From an uncultured Bacteroidota bacterium (GTDB lineage: Bacteria; Bacteroidota; Bacteroidia; Bacteroidales; F082): a stretch of 64,000 nucleotides of DNA. Numbering within the stretch: the stretch's first letter is position 1; each line of letters starts with the position of its first letter. The position numbers were made by a program, and so were the translations under genes. The notes beneath the pieces were generated by a model that did no database searches, had not been told where the DNA came from, and was given only the letters and a program-made list of their open reading frames with translations. The stretch spans positions 1-64,000 of the forward strand of contig CAITDJ010000009.1 in NCBI GenBank assembly GCA_903891085.1. Reading direction: 5' to 3'. Positions 42,420 to 52,160 of the stretch are shown here, piece by piece.

Positions 42420-44882
42420 ATGAAGATTTCGTATAACTGGCTCAAACAATATACCGATATTGACCTGCCTGCACAAACAGTTTCTGAAGCTCTCACCTCC
42501 GTTGGCCTTGAAGTTGAAGATTTTACACCTTTTGAAACCGTGAAGGGAAGCTTAAAAGGGATAGTCACCGGAAAAGTAATCACCTGCGCTAAACATCCGA
42601 ATGCGGATAAACTCAGCCTGACAACGGTGGATGTTGGCCAACCGGAATTACTCTCCATCGTTTGTGGCGCACCCAATGTGGTTGCCGGACAAAAAGTACT
42701 GGTCGCAACGATTGGCACATTGATTCACAGCGGAAACGAATCGTTCGAAATCAAAAAAAGTAAAATCAGGGGTGAAGTATCGGAAGGTATGATTTGTGCC
42801 GAAGATGAACTTGGATTAGGAACTTCCCATGCAGGAATCATGGTTTTGCCTGAGTCCACCGAAATCGGATTGCCGGCTTCACACTATTTTCCGGTGGAAG
42901 AAGATGTTATCTTCGAAATCGGACTTACACCCAACCGTTCAGATGCAGCATCTCATATTGGCGTAGCCCGCGACTTAGTTGCCGTGCTCAATTTCAGGGC
43001 AGGGAAAACCGTTTATTCATTAAAAAAGCCTGCTGTTTCAAATTTCCACATCGATAATAACGACCTGAATATTGATGTCGAAGTAATTGATAAGCAATCA
43101 TGTCCGAGGTATTCAGGTATCACCATCAGCAATATAATTGTCGCTCCTTCACCCGATTGGTTGAAAAACAGACTGCTGTCAATTGGGGTGAGGCCGATAA
43201 ACAATATTGTGGATATAACCAACTATGTGTTGTTTGAAACCGGACAACCTTTGCATGCGTTCGATACCAAAGAAATAAAAGGGAATAAGGTAATTGTGAA
43301 AAAACTACCTCTGAACACCCCTTTTATTACCTTAGACGGAACCGAAAGAAAACTCGGATCGGATGATCTGATGATTTGTAACGAAACTGAAGGTATGTGT
43401 ATGGCCGGCGTTTTTGGCGGATTACATTCCGGTGTGACTGATCAAACCACCAGTATTTTCCTCGAAAGTGCCTGTTTCGAAGCCAAAACGATTCGGAAAA
43501 CTTCAAAAAACCATACCCTGCAAACTGATGCTTCGTTTCGTTTCGAACGCGGAAGCGATCCTGAAATCACGGTGTATGCGCTGAAACGCGCGGCAAACCT
43601 GATCAAAGAAATTGCCGGTGGAAACATTTCCTCCGAAATTAAAGACGTTTATCCCAATCCTGTGCATCCCGCTAAGGTTGAACTTACTTCACTTTATCTC
43701 AATAAGATAGCAGGTCAGCCAATTCCGTTCGAACAGGCCAAAACTATTCTCACCGATCTGGAAATCAACGTCCTGTCATTCGACAATGAAAAAATGGAGT
43801 TAGAGATTCCAACCTGCAAGGTGGATGTGTATCGTCCGGCTGATGTTGTCGAAGAAATACTCCGTGTATATGGCTACGATAATATTCAGATTCCTGAAAA
43901 GCTGAATGCATCGGTTAATGTGAGTGACGGAATCGACGGCGACACAATGCAACATCTTATTTCGGATATGCTCAGCGCCAAAGGATTTTATGAAGTAATG
44001 AATAATTCTTTGACCCGTTCTTTTTATTCAGAGACCCATCCTGCTTATGATCCGGCAAACAATGTTGTGATCATCAATCCACTCAGTAAGGATCTGGATG
44101 TGATGCGTCAAAGCCTGGTTTTTGGTGGTCTTGAAACAATTGCATATAACCACAACCGCAAAAATTTCGACCTGAAATTGTACGAATTCGGTAAAATTTA
44201 CAGATTTGATAAAGCAAAACAAACCGGAAATAATGACCTGACACCTTACAGCGAATGGGTTTGTCTCGATCTCTTTCTGACCGGAAACAAACTGGAAGAA
44301 ATCTGGAATAACACGCCGGCACCGGTGGATTTCTACGACCTGAAACATCAGTTTGAAGGAATTATTAAACGGTTAAATATTGACCGAAAGAAAATCACCA
44401 TCACTGAAGAAAACGATAATTTATTTGAGTATGCCCTCAGCTACCATGACGGTGATGTTGAAATCGGGCGCATTGGTAAACTGAACCAACACACATTAAA
44501 AATGCTCGATGTAAAAAAACCTGTTTTCTATGGTACAATGCATTGGACAGGATTATTGGCACGTATTCCAATGAAGGCGTTGAAATACGAGGCTGTTTCA
44601 AAATACCCGGCTGTAAGGCGCGATCTTGCCCTCGTGCTTGATAAAACCATCCGTTTCGAAGCATTGAAAGCCCTTGCTTTCAGCACCGAAAAGCACTTTC
44701 TGCAAAGTGTAAGTATCTTTGATGTTTATGAAGGTGATAAAATTCCGGAGAACAAAAAATCATATGCACTGGGTTTTGTGCTTCTCGACAAGGAGAAGAC
44801 GCTGACCGATAATGTGATTGAGAAAACGATGCAAAAACTACAACAGGCTTTTGAGCAACAATTGGGGGCTGTATTGCGTTAG
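42420..44882 (+). CDS. pheT: phenylalanine-tRNA ligase beta subunit
   Basis: The 820-residue protein has the bacterial PheT domain order: an N-terminal tRNA-binding EMAP-like domain (about 40-155), B3/B4 editing domain (about 215-400), B5 domain, catalytic-like core, and the C-terminal FDX-ACB domain (SKYPAVRRDLALVLD). It pairs with PheS, which is not in this window. The ATG at 42420 (MKISYNWLKQYTDI) is the standard family start; a TTG three codons earlier is ignored. Confidence 0.97.
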   Translation: MKISYNWLKQYTDIDLPAQTVSEALTSVGLEVEDFTPFETVKGSLKGIVTGKVITCAKHPNADKLSLTTVDVGQPELLSIVCGAPNVVAGQKVLVATIGTLIHSGNESFEIKKSKIRGEVSEGMICAEDELGLGTSHAGIMVLPESTEIGLPASHYFPVEEDVIFEIGLTPNRSDAASHIGVARDLVAVLNFRAGKTVYSLKKPAVSNFHIDNNDLNIDVEVIDKQSCPRYSGITISNIIVAPSPDWLKNRLLSIGVRPINNIVDITNYVLFETGQPLHAFDTKEIKGNKVIVKKLPLNTPFITLDGTERKLGSDDLMICNETEGMCMAGVFGGLHSGVTDQTTSIFLESACFEAKTIRKTSKNHTLQTDASFRFERGSDPEITVYALKRAANLIKEIAGGNISSEIKDVYPNPVHPAKVELTSLYLNKIAGQPIPFEQAKTILTDLEINVLSFDNEKMELEIPTCKVDVYRPADVVEEILRVYGYDNIQIPEKLNASVNVSDGIDGDTMQHLISDMLSAKGFYEVMNNSLTRSFYSETHPAYDPANNVVIINPLSKDLDVMRQSLVFGGLETIAYNHNRKNFDLKLYEFGKIYRFDKAKQTGNNDLTPYSEWVCLDLFLTGNKLEEIWNNTPAPVDFYDLKHQFEGIIKRLNIDRKKITITEENDNLFEYALSYHDGDVEIGRIGKLNQHTLKMLDVKKPVFYGTMHWTGLLARIPMKALKYEAVSKYPAVRRDLALVLDKTIRFEALKALAFSTEKHFLQSVSIFDVYEGDKIPENKKSYALGFVLLDKEKTLTDNVIEKTMQKLQQAFEQQLGAVLR

Positions 44883-44926
44883 TTATGAGTAAATTATTTC
44901 CAACAGAAGAAAAGGAAGTGTAAACG

Positions 44927-46159
44927 ATGGACATTCAGGCAATCAAGCAACGATTTGGAATAATCGGACATGATTTATATCTCGAAAGAGCGATACAAGT
45001 TGCTGTTCAGGTAGCACCGACTGATCTAACGGTATTAATAACAGGTGAGAGCGGAACCGGAAAGGAAGTTTTTCCTAAAATTATACATCAGTCAAGTGCA
45101 CGCAAACATGGCGCCTATATTGCTGTAAACTGTGGTGCCATTCCTGAAGGAACCATCGATTCGGAGCTTTTCGGTCATGAGAAAGGCAGTTTCACCGGCG
45201 CACATGAAGCCCGTAAAGGATATTTTGAAGTAGCAGATGGTGGCACCATCTTTTTGGACGAAGTAGCCGAACTGCCTGTTTCTACTCAGGTTCGTCTGTT
45301 GCGTGTGCTCGAATCGGGTGAATTTATCAAAGTCGGATCCTCGAAAGTAATTAAAACAGATGTCAGGATTGTGGCTGCCAGCAATGTAAACATTCCCGAA
45401 GCCATCGAAAAAGGCAAATTCAGACAGGATTTGTATTATCGTCTCAACACAGTTCCGATAATTATTCCACCATTGCGGAACCGGAAAGAGGATATTTATA
45501 TGCTTTTCAAAAAATTCGCTACTGATTTTGCTGAGAAATACCGTATGCCACCGTTGCAACTTACAAGCGAGGCCGTCGAAGTACTCGAAAACTACCGCTG
45601 GCCGGGAAATATTCGCCAGTTGAAAAATGTGACTGAACAAATCTCGATCATCGAGAAAAATAAAAATGTGAGCGGACAAACGCTCCGCCTGTATATCCCC
45701 AGAGAAACAGGAACAAACCTGCCGATGCTGCTTCGAAAAGAACAGAACGACGAACGGCTCTCGGACCGTGACCTGCTTTACAAGGTACTTTTTGACATGA
45801 AAAAAGACTTGCTTGAGTTGCGTGAAACAGTAAAATCATTGGTCGAAAATGAGTTGGAAGAACCTTTAGGTCATATTATCAAAAAACCGGTTATTTACAA
45901 TATGGGGTCCAAAGATGAATCGTATAAAAACGAATTTGATCAACGTCCACACATTCAGGTGCTGACAGAAGAAAACAGCGATAGAATTCACCCGTCAATC
46001 GTTATTGATGAAGTACTTTCATTGCAGAAAAAAGAAATTGACATGATCAAACAGGCGCTGGGCAAACACAGTGGAAAACGAAAGAATGCCGCCAAAGAAC
46101 TCGGAATCAGCGAACGCACACTTTACCGAAAGATAAATGAATACGGAATCAATCTCTGA
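44927..46159 (+). CDS. sigma-54-dependent transcriptional activator without sensor domain
   Basis: The 410-residue protein begins directly with the AAA+ domain: Walker A GESGTGKE, the sigma-54 contact loop GSFTGA (normally GAFTGA), Walker B GTIFLDEV, and the RWPGNIRQLKN segment. A charged linker (about 245-355) leads to a Fis-type helix-turn-helix, KNAAKELGISERTLYRKI. No receiver, GAF or PAS domain precedes the ATPase, so it is presumably regulated by amount or by partner proteins. The next gene, lptE, starts at or just before its stop codon, and the order activator-lptE-TPR-secG resembles what I recall from other Bacteroidota. Confidence 0.93.
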   Translation: MDIQAIKQRFGIIGHDLYLERAIQVAVQVAPTDLTVLITGESGTGKEVFPKIIHQSSARKHGAYIAVNCGAIPEGTIDSELFGHEKGSFTGAHEARKGYFEVADGGTIFLDEVAELPVSTQVRLLRVLESGEFIKVGSSKVIKTDVRIVAASNVNIPEAIEKGKFRQDLYYRLNTVPIIIPPLRNRKEDIYMLFKKFATDFAEKYRMPPLQLTSEAVEVLENYRWPGNIRQLKNVTEQISIIEKNKNVSGQTLRLYIPRETGTNLPMLLRKEQNDERLSDRDLLYKVLFDMKKDLLELRETVKSLVENELEEPLGHIIKKPVIYNMGSKDESYKNEFDQRPHIQVLTEENSDRIHPSIVIDEVLSLQKKEIDMIKQALGKHSGKRKNAAKELGISERTLYRKINEYGINL

Positions 46160-46163
46160 GCAA

Positions 46164-46691
46164 ATGAGACAGCAACATTTTCATCATCATAAAATTCTGC
46201 AAAGCATCCTATTGTTTGTATTGATGATCGTTCACACCGGATGCAGTGTGTATTCATTCACGGGAGCATCGATACCAGCAGGTGCAAAATCAGTCTCGAT
46301 AAAATATTTTCCCAACAATGCCATGCTTGTTGAACCAACCCTGAGTATTGCATTTACTTCGGCCTTGCGCGACAAGTTTACAAGCCAGACCAATTTGAAC
46401 ATGATTGATAACAACGGCGATCTGGCTTTCGAAGGTGAAATTATCGATTTTAAAACCACACCCGTTGCCATACAGAGCGACCAGACAGCCGCTTTGAACA
46501 GAATTACGATAACAATAAACGTGAGATTCTTCAATAAAATAGATCCTACAAAAGAATTTGAGAATAAATTTACACAATACCTCGACTATCCCAGCGATCA
46601 GGATTTCAACGCCGTTAAAGGCACCCTTATCCCCGGAGTAGTTGAAATGCTGGTGGAAGATATTTTTAATAAAGCAGTGGTAAACTGGTAG
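46164..46691 (+). CDS. lptE: LPS assembly lipoprotein LptE
   Basis: The protein has a signal peptide with a lipobox (MIVHTGCSVYS). The mature part begins SFTGASIPAGAKSVSIKYFPNNA, the usual Bacteroidota LptE opening, with LRDKFTSQTNLNMIDNNGDLAFEGEI next. LptE plugs the LptD barrel in the outer membrane. I start at the ATG at 46164 (175 residues), 4 bp after the activator stop; an earlier in-frame ATG at 46137 overlaps the activator gene by 23 bp and is also possible. Confidence 0.88.
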   Translation: MRQQHFHHHKILQSILLFVLMIVHTGCSVYSFTGASIPAGAKSVSIKYFPNNAMLVEPTLSIAFTSALRDKFTSQTNLNMIDNNGDLAFEGEIIDFKTTPVAIQSDQTAALNRITITINVRFFNKIDPTKEFENKFTQYLDYPSDQDFNAVKGTLIPGVVEMLVEDIFNKAVVNW

Positions 46692-46757
46692 GTTAAAGGT
46701 GTCTTTCCTCGGCAGCACAACGAGGGAAGATAAAGTTTTGACAAATTATCTTAAGAT

Positions 46758-47600
46758 ATGAATAAAACAGAATTTATCAGCTATATCAAAGAGCCTGAAA
46801 AACTCAATAAAGAAACTATCACCGATCTGATGGACATGGCAGTTAAATTTCATTATTGCAGCACAATTCATGTTTTGCTTGCCATGAACCTGTTCAAAGA
46901 AAATCATATCATTTACCAAAGTCAACTGAAACTATCTGCCGCCATTACTTCGGACAGGAATATTTTACGGAAACACATCCAAAATATTCAACTCATCAAA
47001 GATCCGGTTGAATTGCCTGATGAATATACCGCAAAACCAAAAGTGGAAACCGCTGGACCAGCCACCGAAACAATTCAACATGAAATCGTTGAACCCCCGG
47101 TCAAGTTCCGGGACAAACCCATCGAAACTAACAAGTCTGCTTCACATGTCGAAGACACACCTAACCTCCATCACGAAAATGAACCAACAGCTGTGGATGA
47201 CGATGAAACCGCCGAATCATTGCGCAGACGCCATTCGATTGAAGAGTTAAAACGTATTGTGGATGAGCGAATTAAACAGTTGGAGGCCGAAAAACTGGAA
47301 AGTGCTGAGATGGATCCTTCCAAACCACATACAAAGCAGGAAATAATAGAAAAGTTCATCAAAACAAGTCCAAGTATATCAAGACCAAAACATGAATTCT
47401 TCAATCCGATGGCCAACGCCCAGCAAAGTGTGGTCGATCAGGAGAACATAGTCAGCGAAACTTTGGCCAATATTTACCTGAAACAAGGGCATTTTGACAA
47501 GGCAATAAGTATTTATGAAAAATTATCTTTGAAATATCCGGAAAAAATTAGTTACTTTGCAGCCCTCATTGAAGAGGCAAAGAAGAATAAAAACATTTAA
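46758..47600 (+). CDS. hypothetical protein with C-terminal TPR
   Basis: The 280-residue protein has a helical N-terminal domain (about 1-90), a low-complexity charged middle with many E, K and P residues, a helical stretch (RRHSIEELKRIVDERIKQLEAEK), and one or two TPR units at the end (ETLANIYLKQGHFDKAISIYEKLSLKYPEK). No signal peptide or membrane segment, so probably cytoplasmic. Its place between lptE and secG suggests a link to envelope biogenesis, but its function is not known. Confidence 0.8.
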   Translation: MNKTEFISYIKEPEKLNKETITDLMDMAVKFHYCSTIHVLLAMNLFKENHIIYQSQLKLSAAITSDRNILRKHIQNIQLIKDPVELPDEYTAKPKVETAGPATETIQHEIVEPPVKFRDKPIETNKSASHVEDTPNLHHENEPTAVDDDETAESLRRRHSIEELKRIVDERIKQLEAEKLESAEMDPSKPHTKQEIIEKFIKTSPSISRPKHEFFNPMANAQQSVVDQENIVSETLANIYLKQGHFDKAISIYEKLSLKYPEKISYFAALIEEAKKNKNI

Positions 47601-47611
47601 AATTTAAGACG

Positions 47612-47944
47612 ATGTACGTTTTCATTTCAATTTTAGTCCTGATTATTAGTATTTTACTCGCATTAATCGTATTGGTTCAGAACTCAAAAGGCGGTGGTTT
47701 GGCTTCAAACTTTGCTGCTTCAAACCAATTCATGGGTGTCCGTCAAACAGCTGATTTTCTTGAAAAAGCCACTTGGACGATGTCAATGTCACTGCTCGTG
47801 CTCTGTTTGGTAGCAACAATGACAATCCCAAAATACACAAGCGATGGCGGTCAGGTTGACACCGAATTGCGTCAGCAAATCGACCAGACAGCAAAACCAG
47901 TTGATTTTCAGGCTGCACCTGCACAGGACGAAAACGCTGAATAA
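47612..47944 (+). CDS. secG: preprotein translocase subunit SecG
   Basis: The 110-residue protein has two hydrophobic helices (about 3-22 and 56-73) and, between them, the cytoplasmic loop VQNSKGGGLASNFAASNQFMGVRQTADFLEK, matching the conserved SecG loop in shorter pieces such as NSKGGGLAS. The acidic tail (about 85-110) is typical of the phylum. It assists SecYE. It starts 12 bp after the TPR gene and is followed by a strong terminator. Confidence 0.95.
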   Translation: MYVFISILVLIISILLALIVLVQNSKGGGLASNFAASNQFMGVRQTADFLEKATWTMSMSLLVLCLVATMTIPKYTSDGGQVDTELRQQIDQTAKPVDFQAAPAQDENAE

Positions 47945-47971
47945 CGACTTTGCGACAGTAATATGTCCGCT

Positions 47972-48009
47972 AAAATGTCAGAATGTCACTTCATTCTGAC
48001 ATTTTTTTT
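47972..48009 (+). terminator. intrinsic terminator after secG
   Basis: A perfect 14-bp stem (AAAATGTCAGAATG / CATTCTGACATTTT) with a TCACTT loop is followed by an eight-T run. Confidence 0.95.
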
Positions 48010-48104
48010 GTTTATCAGGTTTGGCACAAAATATGACACAAACCATCGTACCGTCACTTACGGCTTCATTCTCGAAATTGAATAACCTTAAAATTAATAA
48101 TGAC

Positions 48105-48383
48105 ATGGTAGATTTAAACATTAAACCATTGGCCGACAGGGTGTTGATTCAACCCGCTGTAGCCGAAAAGAAAACCGCCAGCGGAATTATCATTCCTGAT
48201 ACCGCCAAAGAAAAACCACAAAGAGGTACGGTTGTTGCCGTTGGTCCGGGAACAAAAGATAATCCGATCACACTCGAGGTTGGTAATACCGTTTTATACG
48301 GAAAATATGCCGGAACCGAAGTAAGTGTTGACGGAACTGATTATTTAATCATGCGCGAAGCCGACGTGATTGCAGTTATCTGA
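48105..48383 (+). CDS. groES: co-chaperonin GroES
   Basis: The 92-residue protein opens with [29 protein letters not shown] and holds the mobile loop ([12 protein letters not shown]) and the [12 protein letters not shown] segment of GroES. It caps GroEL. I start at the ATG at 48105, which gives the normal family length; the open frame extends to 48021 without similarity. It lies 33 bp before groEL, and the pair forms its own unit after the secG terminator. No CIRCE element was seen. Confidence 0.97.
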   Translation: MVDLNIKPLADRVLIQPAVAEKKTASGIIIPDTAKEKPQRGTVVAVGPGTKDNPITLEVGNTVLYGKYAGTEVSVDGTDYLIMREADVIAVI

Positions 48384-48416
48384 TAATTAATAACATAAAT
48401 TTAAATACATACCACA

Positions 48417-50054
48417 ATGGCAAAAGATATCTTATACAATATCGAAGCGCGCGACAAACTCAAAAAAGGTGTTGACGCATTGTCGAATGCTGTTAAAGTT
48501 ACATTGGGACCAAGAGGCCGCAATGTAATCATCGAAAAATCATATGGCGGACCACAAATCACCAAAGATGGTGTTACGGTTGCCAAAGAAATTGAACTGA
48601 CCGATCCGGTTGAAAACATGGGCGCACAAATGGTGAAGGAAGTCGCTTCCAAAACCAATGACCAGGCTGGTGATGGCACAACCACTGCCACTGTTCTTGC
48701 ACAGGCAATCATCACAACAGGTTTGAAAAACGTTACTGCCGGTGCAAATCCAATGGATTTGAAACGCGGTATCGACAAAGCTGTTATAGCTGTAGTCGCT
48801 TCCCTGCATGCACAATCACAGAAAATTGGTGACAGCAATGAAAAAATCAAACAGGTTGCTTCTATCTCTGCCAACAACGACTTCACCATTGGTTCACTTA
48901 TCGCTGAAGCGATGGACAAAGTGAAAGCTGAAGGTGTTATCACCGTTGAAGCAGCAAAAGGCATCGAAACCTATGTTGAAGTAGTGGAAGGTATGCAGTT
49001 CGACCGTGGATACATTTCTCCGTATTTTGTAACCAATGCCGAGAAAATGGAAGTTGTTTACGAAAATCCTTTCATCCTGATCTACGACAAAAAAATTTCC
49101 ATCATGAAAGATTTGCTTCCTGTACTTGAAAAAGCATTACAGACAGGCAAACCACTGATCATGATTGCTGAAGATGTTGAAAGCGAAGCACTTGCAACTT
49201 TAGTTGTCAACCGTTTGCGTGGTTCATTGAAAGTAGCTGCTGTGAAAGCTCCTGGTTTTGGTGACCGACGCAAGGAAATGCTCGAAGACATCGCTATCCT
49301 CACAGGCGGTACAGTTATTTCGGAAGAAAAAGGCTATCGTATGGAAGATGCTACCCTTGATTTGTTAGGTGAAGCTGATAAAGTGACCATCGACAAAGAA
49401 AACACTACCATCGTTAGCGGTCATGGCGCCAAAGAAGCCATCGCAGCGCGTGTTGCACAGATTAAAAAACAGATTGAAGTAACCACTTCAGATTACGACA
49501 AGGAAAAATTACAGGAACGTCTGGCTAAATTGGCCGGTGGTGTTGCTGTCATTTATGTTGGTGCTGCCAGCGAAATGGAAATGAAGGAAAAGAAAGACCG
49601 TTTTGAAGATGCATTGGCTGCCACTCGCGCTGCCAACGAAGAAGGCATCATTCCTGGCGGTGGCATTGGTTTCATTCGTGCTATCGAAGCCATCAGTAAG
49701 TTGAAAGGCGATAATGAAGATGAAAATACAGGAATCGCTATCGTAAAACGCGCACTGGAAGAGCCACTCCGTCAGATCGTTGAAAACGCTGGTCTTGAAG
49801 GTTCTGTTGTCGTAAACCGTGTAAAAGAAGGCAAAGGTGACTTTGGTTTCAATGCACGCACCGAAGTGTATGAAAACCTTTACGAAGCCGGTGTTATCGA
49901 CCCGACCAAAGTGGCCCGCATCGCGCTTGAAAACGCTGCCTCAGTCGCTGGTATGTTACTCACAACGGAATGTGTATTGGTTGAGCACAAAGACCCAAAT
50001 GCACCTGCACCACAAATGCCAAATATGGGTGGTGGTATGGGTGGAATGATGTAA
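48417..50054 (+). CDS. groEL: chaperonin GroEL
   Basis: The 545-residue protein shows the standard GroEL sequence: [16 protein letters not shown], the ATP-binding [14 protein letters not shown], the apical domain with [10 protein letters not shown], and the C-terminal GGM repeat ([14 protein letters not shown]). It forms the double-ring chaperonin with GroES. A terminator follows 23 bp after the stop. Confidence 0.99.
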   Translation: MAKDILYNIEARDKLKKGVDALSNAVKVTLGPRGRNVIIEKSYGGPQITKDGVTVAKEIELTDPVENMGAQMVKEVASKTNDQAGDGTTTATVLAQAIITTGLKNVTAGANPMDLKRGIDKAVIAVVASLHAQSQKIGDSNEKIKQVASISANNDFTIGSLIAEAMDKVKAEGVITVEAAKGIETYVEVVEGMQFDRGYISPYFVTNAEKMEVVYENPFILIYDKKISIMKDLLPVLEKALQTGKPLIMIAEDVESEALATLVVNRLRGSLKVAAVKAPGFGDRRKEMLEDIAILTGGTVISEEKGYRMEDATLDLLGEADKVTIDKENTTIVSGHGAKEAIAARVAQIKKQIEVTTSDYDKEKLQERLAKLAGGVAVIYVGAASEMEMKEKKDRFEDALAATRAANEEGIIPGGGIGFIRAIEAISKLKGDNEDENTGIAIVKRALEEPLRQIVENAGLEGSVVVNRVKEGKGDFGFNARTEVYENLYEAGVIDPTKVARIALENAASVAGMLLTTECVLVEHKDPNAPAPQMPNMGGGMGGMM

Positions 50055-50077
50055 GATTATTAAACCCTATATATTTT

Positions 50078-50112
50078 AAAACCGTCTCGTTGAAAAACGG
50101 GGCGGTTTTTTT
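50078..50112 (+). terminator. intrinsic terminator after groEL
   Basis: A 14-bp stem with two G-T pairs (AAAACCGTCTCGTT / AACGGGGCGGTTTT) and a GAAA loop is followed by a T run. Confidence 0.95.
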
Positions 50113-50147
50113 ATACCATTGAGCACAAGATTATTACACTTCGTCCG

Positions 50148-50179
50148 TTGTAACAGCGTATAGATTTTATTTACTTTTG
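50148..50179 (+). promoter_or_regulatory. promoter of the DUF4468 gene
   Basis: GTTG at 50147-50150 is followed after 21 bp by TACTTTTG at 50172-50179. The ATG is 30 bp further on. Confidence 0.55.
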
Positions 50180-50209
50180 CAAACTACACCATACATAAAA
50201 AGACAAATT

Positions 50210-50755
50210 ATGAATTTTAGAATTTTTATGCTGCTTTTTATAGGAATAACCGGCTTTTCAACTTTCACATTGGCGCAAACAAAGGTGATTCCTTTTGATC
50301 AGGATGTGAAAAAAATTAAATTTCAGGAGGTAATTAACGAAACCGGGACACAGAGCGAACTTTTCAAACGTTGTGTTTATTGGCTGAACGATTATTACAA
50401 AGATCCTGTGCGGGTGACTATTGTGCGTGACGAACCAACCGGGAAAATCATGGGGAAACACAATATTCGCCTTAAAAACATTGATAAAGACAGTGTTGTT
50501 ACCGATGGCCCGAGTGTTTTTTACGAGTTTACCATTGAAGTCAGAGATGATCGCTACCGATACACCATTACTGAATTGTTGCTTAAGAGTGCCTCACGCT
50601 TCGAGATTGAACGCTGGCTCGATAAAAACGACCCACTCTATGACACACAATATACCGTTTATCTCGATCAAATTGCCGTTTTTGTCGAAGAATGGGCAGT
50701 TGTTTTAAAAGCGAAAATGAAACCCGAACCCACCATAAAAGTGGATACTTGGTGA
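50210..50755 (+). CDS. secreted DUF4468 domain protein
   Basis: The 181-residue protein has a Sec signal peptide (MNFRIFMLLFIGITGFS, cleavage near LAQ) and a DUF4468-like alpha/beta domain (about 45-150) with VIPFDQDVKKIKFQEVINETG and a later FEFTIEVRDDRYRYTITEL-like strand pair. Proteins of this type are common in Bacteroidota periplasm; the function is not known. A TTG upstream within the promoter is not used. It is separated from the mevalonate operon by 75 bp. Confidence 0.8.
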   Translation: MNFRIFMLLFIGITGFSTFTLAQTKVIPFDQDVKKIKFQEVINETGTQSELFKRCVYWLNDYYKDPVRVTIVRDEPTGKIMGKHNIRLKNIDKDSVVTDGPSVFYEFTIEVRDDRYRYTITELLLKSASRFEIERWLDKNDPLYDTQYTVYLDQIAVFVEEWAVVLKAKMKPEPTIKVDTW

Positions 50756-50830
50756 TAATTTTGATTTTTACAATGATAATCCGTTACTTTGTGCCGCTTA
50801 AAGCATTGTTTTTAATTTAATCAGACTGCG

Positions 50831-52159
50831 ATGCGTAGAAAAAGAGACATCATCATCAAAGGTTTTTCAAAGTTACTCAAGGAAGAAAAACTCAAGCTTG
50901 TGGCTGAGTATTTCGAGAATCCGGGCGAAGTTATCACGCTGTTGAAGAGCTTCTGGCATACCGACGAAAGTCAGCAAAAACTGTTTGATGAATTCAGCGA
51001 AAACACCATCACTAACTTCTATATCCCATACGGAATCTCTCCCAATGTATTGATTAACGGACGAAACTACCTCGTTCCGATGGTTATCGAAGAAAGTTCT
51101 GTTGTGGCAGCAGCCTCCTCCGCAGCCAAATTCTGGAGCGAACGTGGCGGATTTCATTCAGAAGTAATTAACACAACAAAAGTTGGACAGGTACATTTCA
51201 GTTGGACCGGCGAACCGCATACACTTTTTACCTTGCTGCCTGCCATAAAAAAACGGTTGATTGAAGATGTAAAACCCATCACCGCCAATATGGAAAAACG
51301 TGGTGGTGGTATTGTCGGGATCGAACTCATCGACATGACCAACAAAATTGAGCATTATTATCAATTGCGTGCCCATTTTGAAACCAAAGACTCGATGGGA
51401 GCCAATTTTATCAATTCAGTGCTCGAAGAGTTTGGTCAATCACTTAAAATATTCCTAGCCGAGCAATACCAATTGTCGGATGATGACAGGCAATGTGAGA
51501 TCATCATGGCCATTTTAAGCAATTACACCCCTGAATGTATCGTAAAAACCTGGGTCGAGTGTAAACTCAACGATCTTGACAATGTAGATGAAAGACTGAC
51601 TGGCGAAGCTTTTGCACGTAAATTTGAAAAAGCAGTGAAGATCGCGCAAGTGGATATGTACCGTGCAACCACACACAATAAAGGCATTTACAATGGCATC
51701 GATGCAGTAGCCATCGCAACAGGCAACGATTTCAGAGCTATAGAAGCCGCCGGGCATACTTACGCATCACGTAACGGACAATACGAAAGTCTGTCACGGG
51801 TTGAAATCGACAACGACACTTTTCGTTTCATCCTTGAAGTTCCATTGGCACTTGGAACCGTGGGCGGACTAACTGCCTTGCATCCATTGGCAAAACAATC
51901 GCTCGAACTGTTGGGAAATCCATCTGCTCCTGAATTGATGATGATCGCATCTGTCATGGGGATGGCCAATAACTTTTCTGCTGTGAAATCACTCACCACC
52001 AAAGGGATTCAGGCCGGACACATGAAAATGCATCTATTCAATATTCTCAACCACTTCAAAGCCAGCGACAAAGAAAAAACAGCCGCAGTGGAACATTTCA
52101 AAGATCAGAAGGTATCATTCTCAAGTGTGGGTCAATATATCGCATCCATCCGAAAATAA
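50831..52159 (+). CDS. mvaA: hydroxymethylglutaryl-CoA reductase, class II
   Basis: The 442-residue protein has class II HMG-CoA reductase motifs: ENTITNFYIPYGISPNVLING, the catalytic glutamate in VIEESSVVAAAS, DSMGANFINSV, HNKGIYNGIDAVAIATGND with the catalytic lysine, and LALGTVGGLTALHPLAK. The enzyme interconverts HMG-CoA and mevalonate. Although called degradative, class II enzymes supply mevalonate in bacteria; the three genes that follow are the later pathway steps. A TTACTTTG box at 50784-50791 may be the operon's -7 element. Confidence 0.95.
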   Translation: MRRKRDIIIKGFSKLLKEEKLKLVAEYFENPGEVITLLKSFWHTDESQQKLFDEFSENTITNFYIPYGISPNVLINGRNYLVPMVIEESSVVAAASSAAKFWSERGGFHSEVINTTKVGQVHFSWTGEPHTLFTLLPAIKKRLIEDVKPITANMEKRGGGIVGIELIDMTNKIEHYYQLRAHFETKDSMGANFINSVLEEFGQSLKIFLAEQYQLSDDDRQCEIIMAILSNYTPECIVKTWVECKLNDLDNVDERLTGEAFARKFEKAVKIAQVDMYRATTHNKGIYNGIDAVAIATGNDFRAIEAAGHTYASRNGQYESLSRVEIDNDTFRFILEVPLALGTVGGLTALHPLAKQSLELLGNPSAPELMMIASVMGMANNFSAVKSLTTKGIQAGHMKMHLFNILNHFKASDKEKTAAVEHFKDQKVSFSSVGQYIASIRK

Positions 52160-52160
52160 A

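Noticed and set aside
48012-48040. TTGGCAC followed by AAAATATGAC before groES, like a sigma-54 -24/-12 promoter
   Set aside because: The -24 half is good but the -12 GC dinucleotide is absent at the required distance.
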